Shown: one piece after another, positions 23,585-35,494 of the stretch
How positions within the stretch are numbered: the first letter of the stretch is position 1
Layout of the letters: each line of letters opens with the position of its first letter
Source: Pelobates cultripes
Taxonomy: Eukaryota > Chordata > Amphibia > Anura > Pelobatidae
NCBI GenBank assembly: GCA_933207985.1
Contig: OW240916.1
Span: 84,961,833 to 85,025,832 of the forward strand
Length of the DNA: 64,000 nt
Direction: 5' to 3'
Notes under the pieces: generated by a model
The model's input: only the letters and a program-made list of their open reading frames with translations
The model's database searches: none
What the model was told of the DNA's origin: nothing
Made by a program: the position numbers and the translations under genes

Positions 23585-23812
23585 CTAACCCAATACCAGC
23601 TCTCTTTCTAACACTATACCAACTCTACCCCTAACTCTATGCTTATACTAATTCTAACTGTATACACTAACTTACATACACTATCATATACACTATCCCT
23701 AAGCCAGCATTAACCCAAACCTAGCATTAACCCGTACCTCACCCAAACAGTACTCTTATACTAACCCTAACTCTAATCTTATACCTAACCTTATCGTAAT
23801 GTACCCCTAATG
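23585..23812. repeat. Degenerate CCCTAA/CTAACCCTAA-like tract, left part
   Basis: Sequence such as ACTAACCCTAACTCTAATC recurs with many substitutions. It resumes after the inserted hAT element at 25443-25480 with CCCTATCCCTAACCCTAAC. It is too degenerate to call a telomere repeat with confidence. Confidence 0.6.
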
Positions 23813-25442
23813 CAAGCCCGGACTGGCAAGCGGGCAAACCGGCAAATGCCTGGTGGACTACGATGGCCACATGCTGTCAAACGTGGCCGCCGGCGGGGAG
23901 AGAGGGAGGGAGACAGCCAGCCAGAAGAGGAGGACCTGGCGGAGCTCTAACTTGCAGCTCCGCTGGGTTTCTCTCGCCGGGTTTCTCATGGCAACGGTCC
24001 GGGTCTCGCGAGAGTGAACTCTAGCCCCACAGGCTAGAGTTCAGTTCACTTACCACGAGGATCACCAGGGATGGATGTAAGCAGCACGACCCCCTTCCAG
24101 GCTTCAGGTAAGAAGGGAGGGAGAGGGGGTATAATGTCTGTTGTTTTTTTATTTTTTTATTAGTAATATAAAAAAAAAAATACATCAATATTGGCATTTA
24201 CTTGCCTCCCCCAACACACAATCCTTACAAACACACACATCACCCTCAGAAAGCACCATAACACACACACACTCAGTATCCTAACACACACAGACACACA
24301 GACACACACACACAGCATCCTAATACACACACACACACACATCATCCTAACACACACACACACATCATCCTAACACACACACAGCATCCTAACACACACA
24401 CACACACAGCATCCTAACACACACACACAGCATCCTCACTCACACACAGCATCCTAACACACACACACATCACCCTCACACAGCACCCTAACACACACAC
24501 ATCATCCTAACACACACACACACATCACCCTCACACTGCACCCTAACACACACACACATCACCCTCACACAGCACCCTAACACACATATCACCCTCACAC
24601 AGCACCCTAACATACATAACCCTCACACAGCACCCTAACACACACACAGCACCCTAACACACACAGCACCCTATAACACACATCACCCTATAACACACAT
24701 CACCCTAACACACACAGCACACTAACACACAGGGGACCCTAACACACAGACCCCTCACTCGAATCACAGACATAGAACCCTCACACAGCACCCTAACACA
24801 GACACACACATCACCCTGACACACACACATCACCCTCACACAGCATCCTAACACACACAGCACCAACACACACTGCACACCTCACGCACATATACTGCAC
24901 CCCCCCCCCACACACAGCACCCTCACACACACATTATACTCTTCACAAATGCATACTACATGCCTCACACATACACACTACACCCTTCACACACACGCTG
25001 CACACATACACACAGCAGTCCCCAAACACGCTGCACCACTCACACAAACACACACAATACTTCCAAACATATATGTATATATACTACAGAACACCTCACA
25101 CACATACTGCACCCCTAAACACATTAAATTCCAGACAACCACTAAATTCCTTACCCAACTCTGGATCATCTACAGATATACACACACTAGATCTCTATAT
25201 ACACTCTGAATCCTGTATACACACACATACTCACTAGATCTCCTATACACACTCTCAGTCCTTCAAACACACACTAGATCCCCTACACACAGACGCTGCA
25301 CCAGCTACACACACACACACTACATTTCTGACATACTCACTCTGGATCCCCTATGCACACACTAGATTCCATGTAAGCAAACACATCCAAATTGAGAATA
25401 AGAAAATGCCCGGGCTGAATTTTTTTCCCCAGTCCGGCTCTG
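23813..25442. mobile_element. Non-autonomous hAT element C (1630 bp) with promoter-like cargo
   Basis: The left end is CAAGCCCGGACTGG and the right end, reverse-complemented, is CAGAGCCGGACTGG. An exact 8-bp duplication CCCTAATG flanks it (23805-23812 and 25443-25450). From left to right it holds a GC-rich block with TCTCGCGAGA at 24004-24013, an ATCACCAGGGATGG box at 24061-24074, a strong splice-donor consensus TCAG/GTAAGA at 24107/24108, a T-rich tract, and a 1.2-kb CA minisatellite. The GC block is shared with the element at 58104-59079, which has quite different terminal repeats. No transposase. Confidence 0.85.
24190..25400. repeat. CA-rich minisatellite
   Basis: Units such as ACACACACAGCATCCTAAC and CACATCACCCTCACACAGC are repeated with variable length. 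Open frames across it are repeat artefacts. It belongs to hAT element C and is the complement type of the TG arrays in elements A, D and E. Confidence 0.9.
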
Positions 25443-25480
25443 CCCTAATGTAACCCTATCCCTAACCCTAACATATACTC

Positions 25481-25763
25481 TACGCTGATATCAGTACAGC
25501 CAGTAACAGGCGTATATTACCTCCAGCTGCTGGTTGTTTTCAGCCAAAAACACAAATATGCAGCAATTGTTGTGCATGCTCCATAGGGCCACAGTGCTTT
25601 TCAATGAGAAGCATCAGATTGGACCCATCGTGAGAATCTCAACAAAGGAGAATGGGCTGCCACTGAAAGACCAGAAAGGGGCTGGATAAAAGAGGAGTTT
25701 GTTTTACTTTAACAGTGTGGCAATCACAATCTAAAGAAGAGGAACACTGTAAGTCTATAAATG
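25481..25763. other. Short unassigned stretch
   Basis: No gene or repeat recognised between the CCCTAA-like tract and the Tc1 element. Confidence 0.3.
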
Positions 25764-27352
25764 TAGTGAGGGAAAGAAGTATTTGATCCCCTGCAACGTT
25801 TGTCCAATGACAAAGAAAAGATCAGTCTATTATTTTATTGGTAGGTGTATTTTAACAGTGAGAGACAGAATAACAAAAAAAAAATAAAAAAATCCAGAAA
25901 AACGCATGTCAAAAAAAGTTATAAATTGATTTGGATGTCAATGAGTGAAATAAGTATTTGATCCCCTATCAAACAGCAAGATTTCTTGCTCCCAGGTGTA
26001 TTTTATACAGGTAACAAACTGAGATTAGGAGCAGTCTCTTAAAGGGAGTGCTCCTAATCTCAGCTCGTTACCTGTATAAAAGACACCTGTCCACAGAAGC
26101 AATCAATCCGATCCCAAACTCTCCACCATGGCCAAGACCAAAGAGATGCCCAAGGATGTCAGGGACAAGGTTGTAGACCTACACAAGGCTGGAATTGGCT
26201 ACAAGACCATCCCCAAGCAGCTTGGTGAGACAGCTGGTGTGATTATTCACAAATGGAAGAAACACAAAATAACTGTCAGTCTCTCTCAGTCTTGTGCTCC
26301 ATGCAAGATCTCACCTCGTGGAGTTTCAATGATCATGAGAACAGTGATGAATAAGCCCAGAACTACATGGGAGGATCTTGTTAATGATTTCAAGGCAGCT
26401 GGGACCATAGTCACCAAGAAAACAATTGATAACACACTACGCCTTAAAGGACTGAAATCCTGCAGCGCCCGCAACGTCCCGCTGCTCAAGAAAGCACATG
26501 TACAGACCCGTCTGAAGTTTGCCAATGGACATCTCAGTGATTAAGAGGAGAACTGGATGAAAGTTTTGTGGTCAAATGAGACTAAAATCGAGTTCTTTGC
26601 CTTCAACTCAACTCAACGTGTTTGGAGGAGGAGGAATGCTGCCTATGACCCCAAGAACACCATCCCCACCGTCAAACATGGAAACATTATGCTTTGGAGT
26701 GTTTTTCTGCTAAGGGGACAGGACAACTGCACCGCATCAAAGGGATGTTGGACGGGCCATGTACCGTCAAATCTTGGGTGAGAACCTCCTTCTCTCAGCC
26801 AGGGTGTTGAAAATGGGTCGTGGATGGGTATTCCAGCATGACAATGACCAAAAACACACAGTCAAGGCAAAAAAGGAGTGGCTCAAGAAGAAGCACATTA
26901 AGGTCCTGGAGTAAGCCTAGCCAGTCTCCAGACCTTAATCCCATAGAAAATCTGAGGAGGGAACTGAAGGTTCGAGTGGCCAAACGTCAGCCTCGAAACC
27001 TTAATGACTTGGAGAGGATCTGCAAAGAGGAGTGAGACAAAATCCCTCCTGAGATGTGTGCAAACCTGGTGGTCAACTACGAGAAACGCCTGACATGTGT
27101 GATTGCCAACAAGGGTTTTGCCATTAAGTAGTAAGTCGAAGGGGTCAATATTTTTTTAACTCATTGACATGCAATCAATTTATAACTTTTTTGACATGCG
27201 TTTTTCCGGATTTTTTTGTTGTTGTTTTTTTGTTATTCTGTCTCTTACTTTTAGAATACACATAGTATTAAAATTATAGACTGATTATTTTTTTGTCAGT
27301 GGTCAAACATTCAAAGTCAGCAGGGGATCAAATACTTTTTCACCTCACTGTA
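25764..27352 (+). mobile_element. Tc1/mariner element, decayed
   Basis: The right end reads, in reverse complement, TACAGTGAGGTGAAAAAGTA, and the left end has TAGTGAGGGAAAGAAGTATT, the well-known Tc1 terminal sequence leading to TTTGATCCCCTGC. Subterminal inverted repeats are also visible (GAGACAGAATAACAAAAA against TTTTTTTGTTATTCTGTCTC). A hairpin at 26020-26085 (TAGGAGCAGTCTCTTAAAGG) lies before the transposase. Length fits a full-size element of about 1.6 kb. Confidence 0.9.
26128..27130 (+). pseudogene. Dead Tc1-like transposase
   Basis: The N-terminal DNA-binding region is readable from [20 protein letters not shown] to a premature TAA at 26542-26544. Reading resumes at MKVLWSNETKIEFF, then frameshifts occur near 26705 and between 26820 and 26910. 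The last part has [13 protein letters not shown] and ends at a TGA at 27033-27035, where a Trp codon would be expected. The first catalytic Asp, normally in SDETK, is Asn here (SNETK). The second Asp is in QHDNDQKHT in a different frame. This copy could not work even without the frame breaks. Confidence 0.9.
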
Positions 27353-28593
27353 GATATTTTGATTTATAGCATTAGACTGTTTGTTAAAATGTTTAGGTCC
27401 ATTATGAACTTACATATTTAGTGAATAATTTCCTACAAGAAGTTCAATAAGTCCTTAGGTCCTTATCTACCATGTAGTGCAAATGTGTTTACTAGAGTGC
27501 TGGACACATGGAAAAAGTCAAGTGTCTTTTTAATATTTGTCCAGTACCCTAGAAACCCATTTCAGGATTGTAGAAAGTATCTTGGTTAAAGATCTTGTTT
27601 GATGATGAAGTCTGGGAAAATTAACCACTATTATAAAATACATGAAGTAGAATGGAACTTGCACAGTGTGAAGACCTAGATCTGTGTACTCTGCTATCCC
27701 AAGACATTGTGCTGCCTGGGTCAAAAGATACTGATGTTACCATATCCAACTTATAAAGCTACACCCACACAAAAAAAATCTAACTCTCATTACAATATAC
27801 AATTCCTTTATTATTTCATACCTCCTTCTACTGCCTTCTCCAGATCAATCACAAATCTCCTGTCCCCCAATAATCCCTTGCCACTAACCATTGGTAAGGT
27901 ATGAATATAAACAAGAAGGGGCCTGCTGCTGCTGACACCTGATGAAGAGGAACCTAGAGAAGCTACAATTTGCTGCCCCTTTCTAGTGCCTCCTGAGTCC
28001 CATGAATCTACTGAAACTCCAATAGGAAAGACTCTGATTCTTACGAATAAAAGTGTCCCTACATAACAGAAAGGACATTTGTTAATTGTAATATATCGAA
28101 TTTAAGTACAAGGAGGGGACCAGCTATGCCAAGTAAAGATGCCTATTTTGCTACAAATGGAGTTATAGATTATGAACCAGGTAGAATTAATTTAAAATGT
28201 TGCCTTTTGTCTATTGTTTTTCACATAAACCATAGGCTTGATGGAGTGACATTATTAGAAAGATGCAATGATGTCGTAATGAGCCAGTCCACATAATTCA
28301 ATCATTTTACATAGGTAATTCACTAAACTGTGGATTGTTGAGAGATGGGAATGGAAGAGATAACAAGGGAATTCCAGATTTTTGACAAAAATAGCTAACC
28401 GGGAAATATAATTGAGATAGTGCTGTTCTTTTGGCTTCAGATTGGAAATATTTTTTTATTAGTACTCCATCTTATTTTATTGAATGACCCTGCTAGTGTA
28501 ATGCATTGTTAACAATATTGCGTATATGAAGTCACCACTTGCTTTGTGTTTCATGTGAACATGTAAAGCTGCTATTCATATGTTTTTCTGCAG
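27353..28593. other. Intron or 5' flank before the NCAN Ig exon
   Basis: No coding exon or clear repeat is visible. The last 20 bases, with TATGTTTTTCTGCAG, are a good polypyrimidine tract and acceptor for the exon at 28594. Confidence 0.6.
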
Positions 28594-28995
28594 GAACTGA
28601 AGAAAATGTGAAGCTCCTACGTATCCACCGACACCATCTAGGGACTGTAAAAGGTGGGCTAGCCCAGTCTGTAGTTCTCCCTTGCCTTTTTCTTCTACGT
28701 ACATCTCAGTCCCAGCAAGGCGTAAATGAAACAAATGAGTCGCCACGCATTAAGTGGAGTCGTATCCAGCCTGGGCCAGAACAGAAAAAATTGCCTGTGT
28801 TGGTGGCTCGTGAGAATGTCGTGAAAGTTGCTCGTGGCTATGAGGGAAGGGTTTCATTGCCTGGATATGCTCATAATCGCTACAATGCCACCCTAGTCTT
28901 GTCCTCTGCCCGTTCCAGTGACTCAGGATTGTACCATTGTGAGGTGGTCCTGGGGATAGAAGATGAGCAGGATACTGTGCAGTTGGAAGTGACTG
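28594..28995 (+). CDS. NCAN: Neurocan exon: Ig V-type domain
   Basis: The 402-base exon (134 codons, phase 1 on both sides) has acceptor TTTCTGCAG and donor G/GTAGGT. It encodes the N-terminal immunoglobulin V domain of a hyaluronan-binding proteoglycan. The disulfide cysteines are residues 31 (VVLPCLF) and 116 (SGLYHCEVV). Family motifs include PRIKWSRI, LPVLVARENVVKVA, GRVSLPGY and GIEDEQD near the end. Predicted N-glycosylation sites are NET (45), NES (48) and NAT (98). PRIKW and GIED occur in all hyalectans, but LPVLVA, ENVV and GIEDEQD are closest to neurocan, so NCAN is preferred over aggrecan, versican or brevican. The protein is secreted and binds hyaluronan with its Link modules in brain matrix. 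The signal-peptide exon is not visible upstream. Confidence 0.9.
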
Positions 28996-30612
28996 GTAGG
29001 TGGAATGTTTTAAAACATGAGGAGGAGGGATACATTTGCTTACGGACATCATGTAGAAAATGTGTTGGAATACCTTTTCATGCTTGCACTAATGTTGTGC
29101 TTATGCGCCATTTTTTAACATAGAAAATGGTTACTTCACACATTATACATTGGGAATTTTTTTTTGCCTTTTCTGTAATGCACCAAAATAATTAATCTTT
29201 TACACTTTTTATTCATCTTCCAGATTATTTACTCTGCTTTCCTGATAATTTTAACATTGGTTACTCTCACAAAAGAAGACAAATAACCAATATTAATAGT
29301 GAAAAATAGATTCATTCTCAATTTTAAGGTTTTTATGTTCCTTAAAAATGAAGGTTGTGAAAACTGTTCACCTTTTACATAAATTCCACCTCTCTGACAA
29401 TGGTGGAAAAATTGGTCAGAAAGAGAACAGGAAAATAGGAAAAGTAGCAAAAACAGCCTAAAAGTGAACACAACACTTTTTATACACAACCCCCAAAAAC
29501 ATGCTATTGTTGGACTACAACTGCCATCAATTTCAGCTGTGTTCTAAATTTCAGATGCATTTCCAAATTCCTATATTTTATGTAGGCAATAAAATAGCTC
29601 TTACTTAAATTAGTACATTTGTTCCTATATTTACTTTTAAGTTATGAACATAGAGACCTCCAAAATGTAAAGAAAGATATATCTCTAGTGGCTTGTTGTC
29701 AGCAAAATGTTAACATTACTGTTTCTCAGTAATGGCAGTATATATTTTACATTGCCAAAGAAAGAGGACAGCATCTATGCAGCAAAATCACTTCATTAAG
29801 ATGTAGTTTTTCTGTTAAGAATGTCCTTTTAATCGAATATGCCTCTGAATTAGTGAAGATCAGGCCAGCAAACTCAAGGTTAATATCCAATGTTTGTGTA
29901 AGCAACGTTTTTTCAATTGTGCGTGTATAGAGTATAGAGTGCTTTCACCAATGCATCGCATTCTTTTACATTTCTTTGTTCTTCCATTTCACATACAATG
30001 TTACCACACAACTGCTCTCCTGACTATTATTTTAATGTGTTTACATACCCTCTTGCTTCCTCACTCATTCACTACCTCCATCAGTTTAATGTTCTGTGAG
30101 ATGACTTCAGAGCTCAGCCTCTTTCACTAATGCACGTTCACTGTATTTTTTTCTTTTATTTCTATTCTTTCACATCCGACCTCCCCATCCCAATGTTTTG
30201 CATTCATTAAACACATGGTCATTAATTTTAATTCACTTCCACCCTGTCTTGTGTACTCACTACTGACTCTGTTCTATCTGTTCAATGTCACCCCTTGTCT
30301 CTTCCGTTCAGTGTCAGTTACAATCCTTCTGTTTCATCCCCTTCCTATTTGTTTTATTCACTACATACCTCAATTACTCATATTCACATGTCCCCTGTAT
30401 TGGTATCCTTATAGGTATTGTTAATGTTCCCCCCACAATCTCTACCATTCAGTCATCCCAGCCCCCAACCTCTGGTTAAAGTATTTCTATGCCAGTTCAA
30501 TAAAAATAATTTAAAAGTAAGATTAATTTGTTACACCTTTTTTGGCAAAAATATAGACATTCAAGGTGTTGTAATCTTCAAAATTTCATAGAATTAGCCC
30601 TGAACTGGAGTG
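28996..30612. other. NCAN intron, no gene
   Basis: No exon is visible. The part from 29940 to 30480 is pyrimidine-rich with TTCACT/TCACTA words but no regular period. The last 8 bases before 30621, CTTCTGAA, duplicate the right flank of the next element. Confidence 0.5.
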
Positions 30613-30620
30613 CTTCTGAA

Positions 30621-30948
30621 TAGTGATGTCCGGAACGGTTCGCCGAACGGTTCGCCGTGGACGGCGAACATATGCGGTAAACTTTGACCCTGTACCTCAC
30701 AGTCAGCAGACACATTCCAGCCAATCAGCAGCAGACCGTCCCTCCAAGACCCTCCCACCTCCTGGACAGCTCACTAAAAATTGCAGCTTCACAATGAATG
30801 TAAAATGGATGCTGTCCAGGAGGTGGGAGGGTCTTGGAGGGACGGTCTGCTGCTGATTGGCTGGAATGTGTCTGTTGACTGTGAGGTACACTGTCAAAGT
30901 TTACCGCATATGTTCGCTGTCCGTGGCGAACCGTTCGGGACATCACTA
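30621..30948. mobile_element. Palindromic hAT-like MITE (328 bp)
   Basis: It begins TAGTGATGTCCGGAACGG and ends CGTTCGGGACATCACTA. The inverted arms cover about 150 bases each, including CATATGCGGTAAACTTTGA, CCAATCAGCAGCAGACCG and GGGAGGGTCTTGGAGGGAC. An exact 8-bp duplication CTTCTGAA flanks it (30613-30620 and 30949-30956), which fits hAT. Open frames on both strands are mirror images produced by the palindrome. Confidence 0.9.
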
Positions 30949-30956
30949 CTTCTGAA

Positions 30957-31494
30957 ATATACTGAATTTAAGATGATCATCCCAATACAGTCTGATGACG
31001 AGACTGACTTAAACATTAATTGCTCCAGAACGGTTTCTGAGCAATGCCTGACTCAGTACCAAATGTAAAAAATAAATAAATAAGCTAGTCCACTAGTTAC
31101 AACAACAGCAGCCAGCATACATGATGTTATAAATTAATGGATACTTACATACAGGATACATATTAACCATTGTGTGCTCTCTGGGGACCCAACTTTTAAC
31201 TTTTCAATTTATTGTTGTCCATTGGCTGAATTTTGCTTCCTTAATTTTGCCTGCAAAAAGCTTAACTTTGTCTTTGATAACTTTCTTAATTCTTATTCTT
31301 TGTCTAAAAAAAATGAGATATTCCAACGTTTTAGCACACACCAAACATTTTGGGAGCATTAAAATGGCTCTGTAACCTAAAAACTTACGTTTCTCCTATT
31401 GTTTCTTCTTTCAGAATGTTTTTCTTTTCTTCATTTTTTTCTGTTGCTCCATGGTATAGTTCTGATGCTCATTTTCCATTAAAGGTACTTTTTG
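30957..31494. other. NCAN intron, no gene
   Basis: No exon or transposon end recognised; A/T-rich in places. Confidence 0.4.
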
Positions 31495-32545
31495 AGGTGG
31501 ACCGCGGTCGTAGGGGCTGCAGCTGGCTAACCGTCAGGAGGGGAGTGATGTGCTGTGCTGCTCCCCGTCTGCTGCTGTGTGTAGAGAGACCAAGCGGTCT
31601 GACAGGAAGTGCTCACTGAGAGAGCACTTTGTGTCAGACTCAGACGGGTACCGTAACCCCGGCAAACAGGTAGGGGAGAATAGAGAAATAAAGGGTCTGC
31701 AGGGAAGGGGATGGAGGATTTACAGGGAAAAGGGGATAGAAAAATAATCAGCAGGGGAAGGGGGAATTGAGGGTCTTCAGGGGAACGGGAGAGACAAATG
31801 GAGAATCTACTGGGGAAGGGGGAGAGAAATGAAGGGGCTGCAGGGGAAGAGGGAAGAGAAATGGAGGGGCTGCAAGGAAATGGGGGTTACAGGGGAAGGG
31901 GATAGAAATGGAGGGACTGCAGGGAAAGGGGGAAGAGAAGTGGAGGGGCTGCAGGGGAGAGAAATGGATGGGTTGCAAGATGGGGAGAAATTAAGGAGGT
32001 TCCGGGGGAATGGGGGGTGCGAGAGAAATGTAGGGGCTGCAGGGGAAGGAGGGAGGTATAGAGGGGATGCAGGGGAAGAGGGGAGAGAAATGTAGGGGTT
32101 GCATTGGGGGAGAAATGGAGGGGTTGCAAGGGGGGAGAAATTAAGGGGGTTCTGGGGGAATGAGGGGAGCGAGAGAAATGGAGGGGTGGCAGGGGAAGGA
32201 GGGGAGAAAGACACATGGAGTGGCTGTGGGGGGAAAGATACATGTGGATGGGCTTGGGGGAAGGCATGATACACATGGAGGGGCTGGGAAGGAGGAAATG
32301 AGACACATGGAGGGGCCCGGGGGAGGAAATGAGACACGTGGGGGGATGAGACACATGGAGGGGCTGGAGGAGGGAATGAGACACATGGGGGGATGAGACA
32401 CATGGATGGGGCTGGGGGGAGGGAATGAAACACATGGAGAAATTAGACACATGGAGGGGCTGGGGAGATGAGACACATCGAGGGGCTGGAGGGGGACCAG
32501 GGCAATTTTCGCACTGGGACCCGGTGGTTTCTAGTTAGGCCTCTG
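31495..32545. mobile_element. hAT-like element F with GC block, splice donor and minisatellite (left end unclear)
   Basis: The right end, reverse-complemented, reads CAGAGGCCTAACTAGAAACC, the same terminus as the element ending at 63626. The left terminal repeat was not found, so the start is approximate. The left part is GC-rich with hairpin GTGCTCACTGAGAGAGCAC, followed by ACAG/GTAGGG at 31669/31670, a donor consensus. Then come a GGGGCTGCAGGGGAAGG minisatellite (31680-32180) and a GAGACACATGGAGGGGCTGG minisatellite (32200-32500). Confidence 0.6.
31680..32500. repeat. Two adjoining purine-rich minisatellites
   Basis: The first has units of about 30-36 bases around GAAATGGAGGGGCTGCAGGG. The second has units of about 28-34 bases around ACACATGGAGGGGCTGGGG. 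The second is also the main unit of the array at 63090-63590. Pro/Ser-rich minus-strand frames up to 208 codons are repeat artefacts. Confidence 0.85.
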
Positions 32546-34640
32546 CCCCATCACTGCTTCCTGCAAAGTATCAGTACATGATACAATCTTATTGCTGTGC
32601 CACCTGACAACTACTAACATTTACTACTTCAGTTGCTCTCATAAACTGCTCTTATCATGATCTGTTTCCATTCCTTCTCCAAATCTCTCATTTGCTTCTC
32701 CCCTTTAATCTTTAAACTTCTGATGTCTATTGTTCTCCCGTCTCTCACCCTCTCATCCCCCTGTACCACTGCTCTCCAAGAATCTCTCTTGTACCACTCC
32801 CCCACAACCCATCATCTACTGCTCCCCACAATCTCTTATCTACTGCTCCCCACAATCTATATCTCGTCTACTGCTCACCCACAACCTCTCATCTGCTGCA
32901 CCCCAAAATCTCTTATCTACTGCTCCCCACAATCCCTCATCTGCTGCTCCCCCACAATCCTTAATCTACCACTCTCTGCAATTTCTTATCTACTGCTCCC
33001 CCACAATCCCTCCTATTCTGCTCCCCCACAATTCCTCATCAACTGCTCCCCACAAGATCTCATCTTCTGCTCCCCCAAATCAATATTATTTACTATTCCC
33101 CGCACAGTTTGTAATTTACTCCTTTGTTGTCTTTGTTGTCATTTACTACCCATTTCCACAATATTCTCTCCCTCAGCTCCCCCCACCTTTCTATTACTGA
33201 GTGAAATATTCTATGCCAACCTCCCCCATCTCTCTGAATTGCCCATCCTATGACACTTGTCAGTCAGCTTCCTGTCTCAATATATCTCTCCCTCTTTTCC
33301 CTCCAGATGCCCTACAATTAATACGAACACACTTAGCGAAACCCACTTAGATGGTGTTTTCTCTGAATTCAGGAGTAATCGCATATTACTTATTCCTGGC
33401 ATCCCCATCCCCCTGTTTTTTTTACACCAACCTCCTCTCTGCTTCAGTCAGTTCCCCCTCCTCTTTCTCCCTCTGAATCTCACCCCTTCTTATGTGACTA
33501 GACCCTCTCTTTGTGTAATTCCTTATTTCCTCTCCAAGTCTGCCTGTTTCACAGCTTGCCTACTCTGGTAATTAATAGCAATTATGCAAATTTTCCAGCC
33601 TGCGCTGGACAGACACAACTGTGCTTCTCTTCTGTCGGGATAGACGTATAGAGAGACTAAAATAAATACCTTGTGCTGCTCATTATCATACTACTGATAC
33701 GACTAAAATTCAAACCCAGTAACGTTGTCATCCCAGCCGATTTATTGTTTTTAAATTGCAGTGATAGTTTACTCAGCTTGTTCAATATTGTTCCTGATTA
33801 GTTTGATCTACTGTTTATAACTGTATTTAAAATGCACAGCCAACTTGGTTAGTTGGATTTTGTTTTTCTACAATCATAGGACCAAATTAATACAATTTAT
33901 TTATTTACAACAACAAAAAAAAGACATATCTGGCATTATACTTCTACAATTTTCTCAGACATTCATTCTAGTTGTACTTCAGATGTTTGTATTGTCAGTG
34001 CTGCACTGTCGTAGACGTAACTACGGTAATATCAAGTTTGGGGGGACATTACGGGGGCCAAGATTAAGGCTACTTAGGGCTGATGGTATCTGACCACAAG
34101 ATGTGGACTTTCATGATCCTCATCTAATCCCTTTCATCATCCTAGTATTAAGTATCACTAAATCTCTGTATGGGATACACCTCTTTATCTGCATATTTCA
34201 GCACCAAGTACAGCTGTGAACCCAGTGTTATAATGATGTCCAGCATTACGAATACTGCTATAATTTCAAAGTGCATTTTTTATTGCAGCAACATTCTAGC
34301 AAGACCATAATGACGCACTGCATTTATATGCCGACATTTCAAAGTCAAAATTTTTTAAAGTGAATCTCTGAATGTGTCAAATTAAAGCCATTTATCTAAC
34401 CAGTAATTGTAGTCTTTTGTTTAAACCTTCACTATCATTTGTCTGGTTGTCCTTCAGAATGGATCAGCATAGTTTTAAGTGGAGCTAATACAGTCCCCTA
34501 TTGAAAATGATCCCATTTATTCTTGACTTTTTTATAACAAGTCATTATTTTGTGTCACTGTTTTTGCTATTACTGGTTATTATAAAAAAAAGTAAAAAAT
34601 GTAAAAGTCCTGTTTAAGGGAGAAGAAATTGATAAACAAT
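32546..34640. other. NCAN intron with CTGCTCCCCACAATC tandem repeat
   Basis: From about 32780 to 33110 units of roughly 25-30 bases, CTCATCTACTGCTCCCC with ACAATC, are repeated imperfectly. It is open in two frames only because of the repeat. The rest (33120-34640) is pyrimidine-rich then A/T-rich with no exon seen. Confidence 0.6.
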
Positions 34641-35494
34641 TAAAGGATTACTCCGGTCACAATGACCACTTCTGCTTTTAGAACTGATAATGGTGGTAGA
34701 AATCTGTGTGTGCAGCATTTAAGCTTGAAACACTTCCTATATCAAGATATCCGTTATTTTGTGCAGGGGTGTAATTACACCCCCCATACACGTGACTTAT
34801 GCTAAATCGCTGCAAAAAGTCTGTCGTTAGCAGACTGATAAACAATGTAATTAGATGCTTCACAGCCCGTCTGCAAATTGAAGCCCAAACACCCTCCAGC
34901 TAGTCAGTTCCTTGTCCATTCCCCACCACCCTCTGTACAGCCCTCCCTTATTCCGCTCCTCAGAAATTGGGAGAAGGGCAGGCTTTAGTGGCCAGATGAG
35001 CTGTTTGTGAACACGAACTTCAGATGTGGAATGCAGCATTTAATGGTTCAACATCTCTGTGAAGCATTTGATTGGACTACGGATGCGAAGTGGACAATGT
35101 GGTGTGATGTCAGAGAAGGAGGGGACGTGATCATGGAGGATTTTTCCTAGTGCTGGATTTCAGTTAAGTTTTGCTCAGTTTTTTGCAAAAATAAAGGAGG
35201 GACATGGCCCAAAGTGCAAACTAGGACTAATATACATAAAATTAAATAGAAAAAAGGGCTAGGGTTGTGTTAATTGGTTTGTTATACTTGAACACTATCT
35301 CACAGCAACACTAGTTCGGAAGCGCCTTAAGCCACAATTAAGGGTCTATCCATTTTGCTCAATTCTGTTGTTCATGTTATTCACTAACAGCCGAATCTTA
35401 AATGAATTAAGATGAATTGACCCCTGCTATTCTCAAATTAATTTCATGACTGCTGACCCCAAATACCAAAACCGTTACCCCCAATAACAACATG
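34641..35494. other. MITE left fragment and unassigned intron
   Basis: The sequence from 34641, TTAAAGGATTACTCCGGTCA, is the terminus of the TTAA MITE family seen at 55282. Its right end was not located. No exon is visible in the remainder. Confidence 0.45.

Noticed and set aside
24191..25400. Regular CA-rich array considered as a CRISPR-like repeat
   Set aside because: Units are simple CA-rich sequence of varying length without distinct spacers, in a vertebrate genome.
28539..28593. In-frame ATG upstream of the Ig exon that would give a signal-peptide-like start (MLCVSCEHVKLLFICFSAG)
   Set aside because: A strong pyrimidine tract and CAG acceptor directly before 28594, with the phase expected for the family, show that this is intron. 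A separate signal exon is the family norm.
30623..30946. Pair of near-identical open frames on opposite strands
   Set aside because: They come from the two arms of a palindromic MITE.
31807..32433. 208-codon Pro/Ser/His-rich minus-strand open frame
   Set aside because: It is the complement of the GGGGCTGCAGGGG and GACACATGGAGG minisatellites, with sister frames in other phases.
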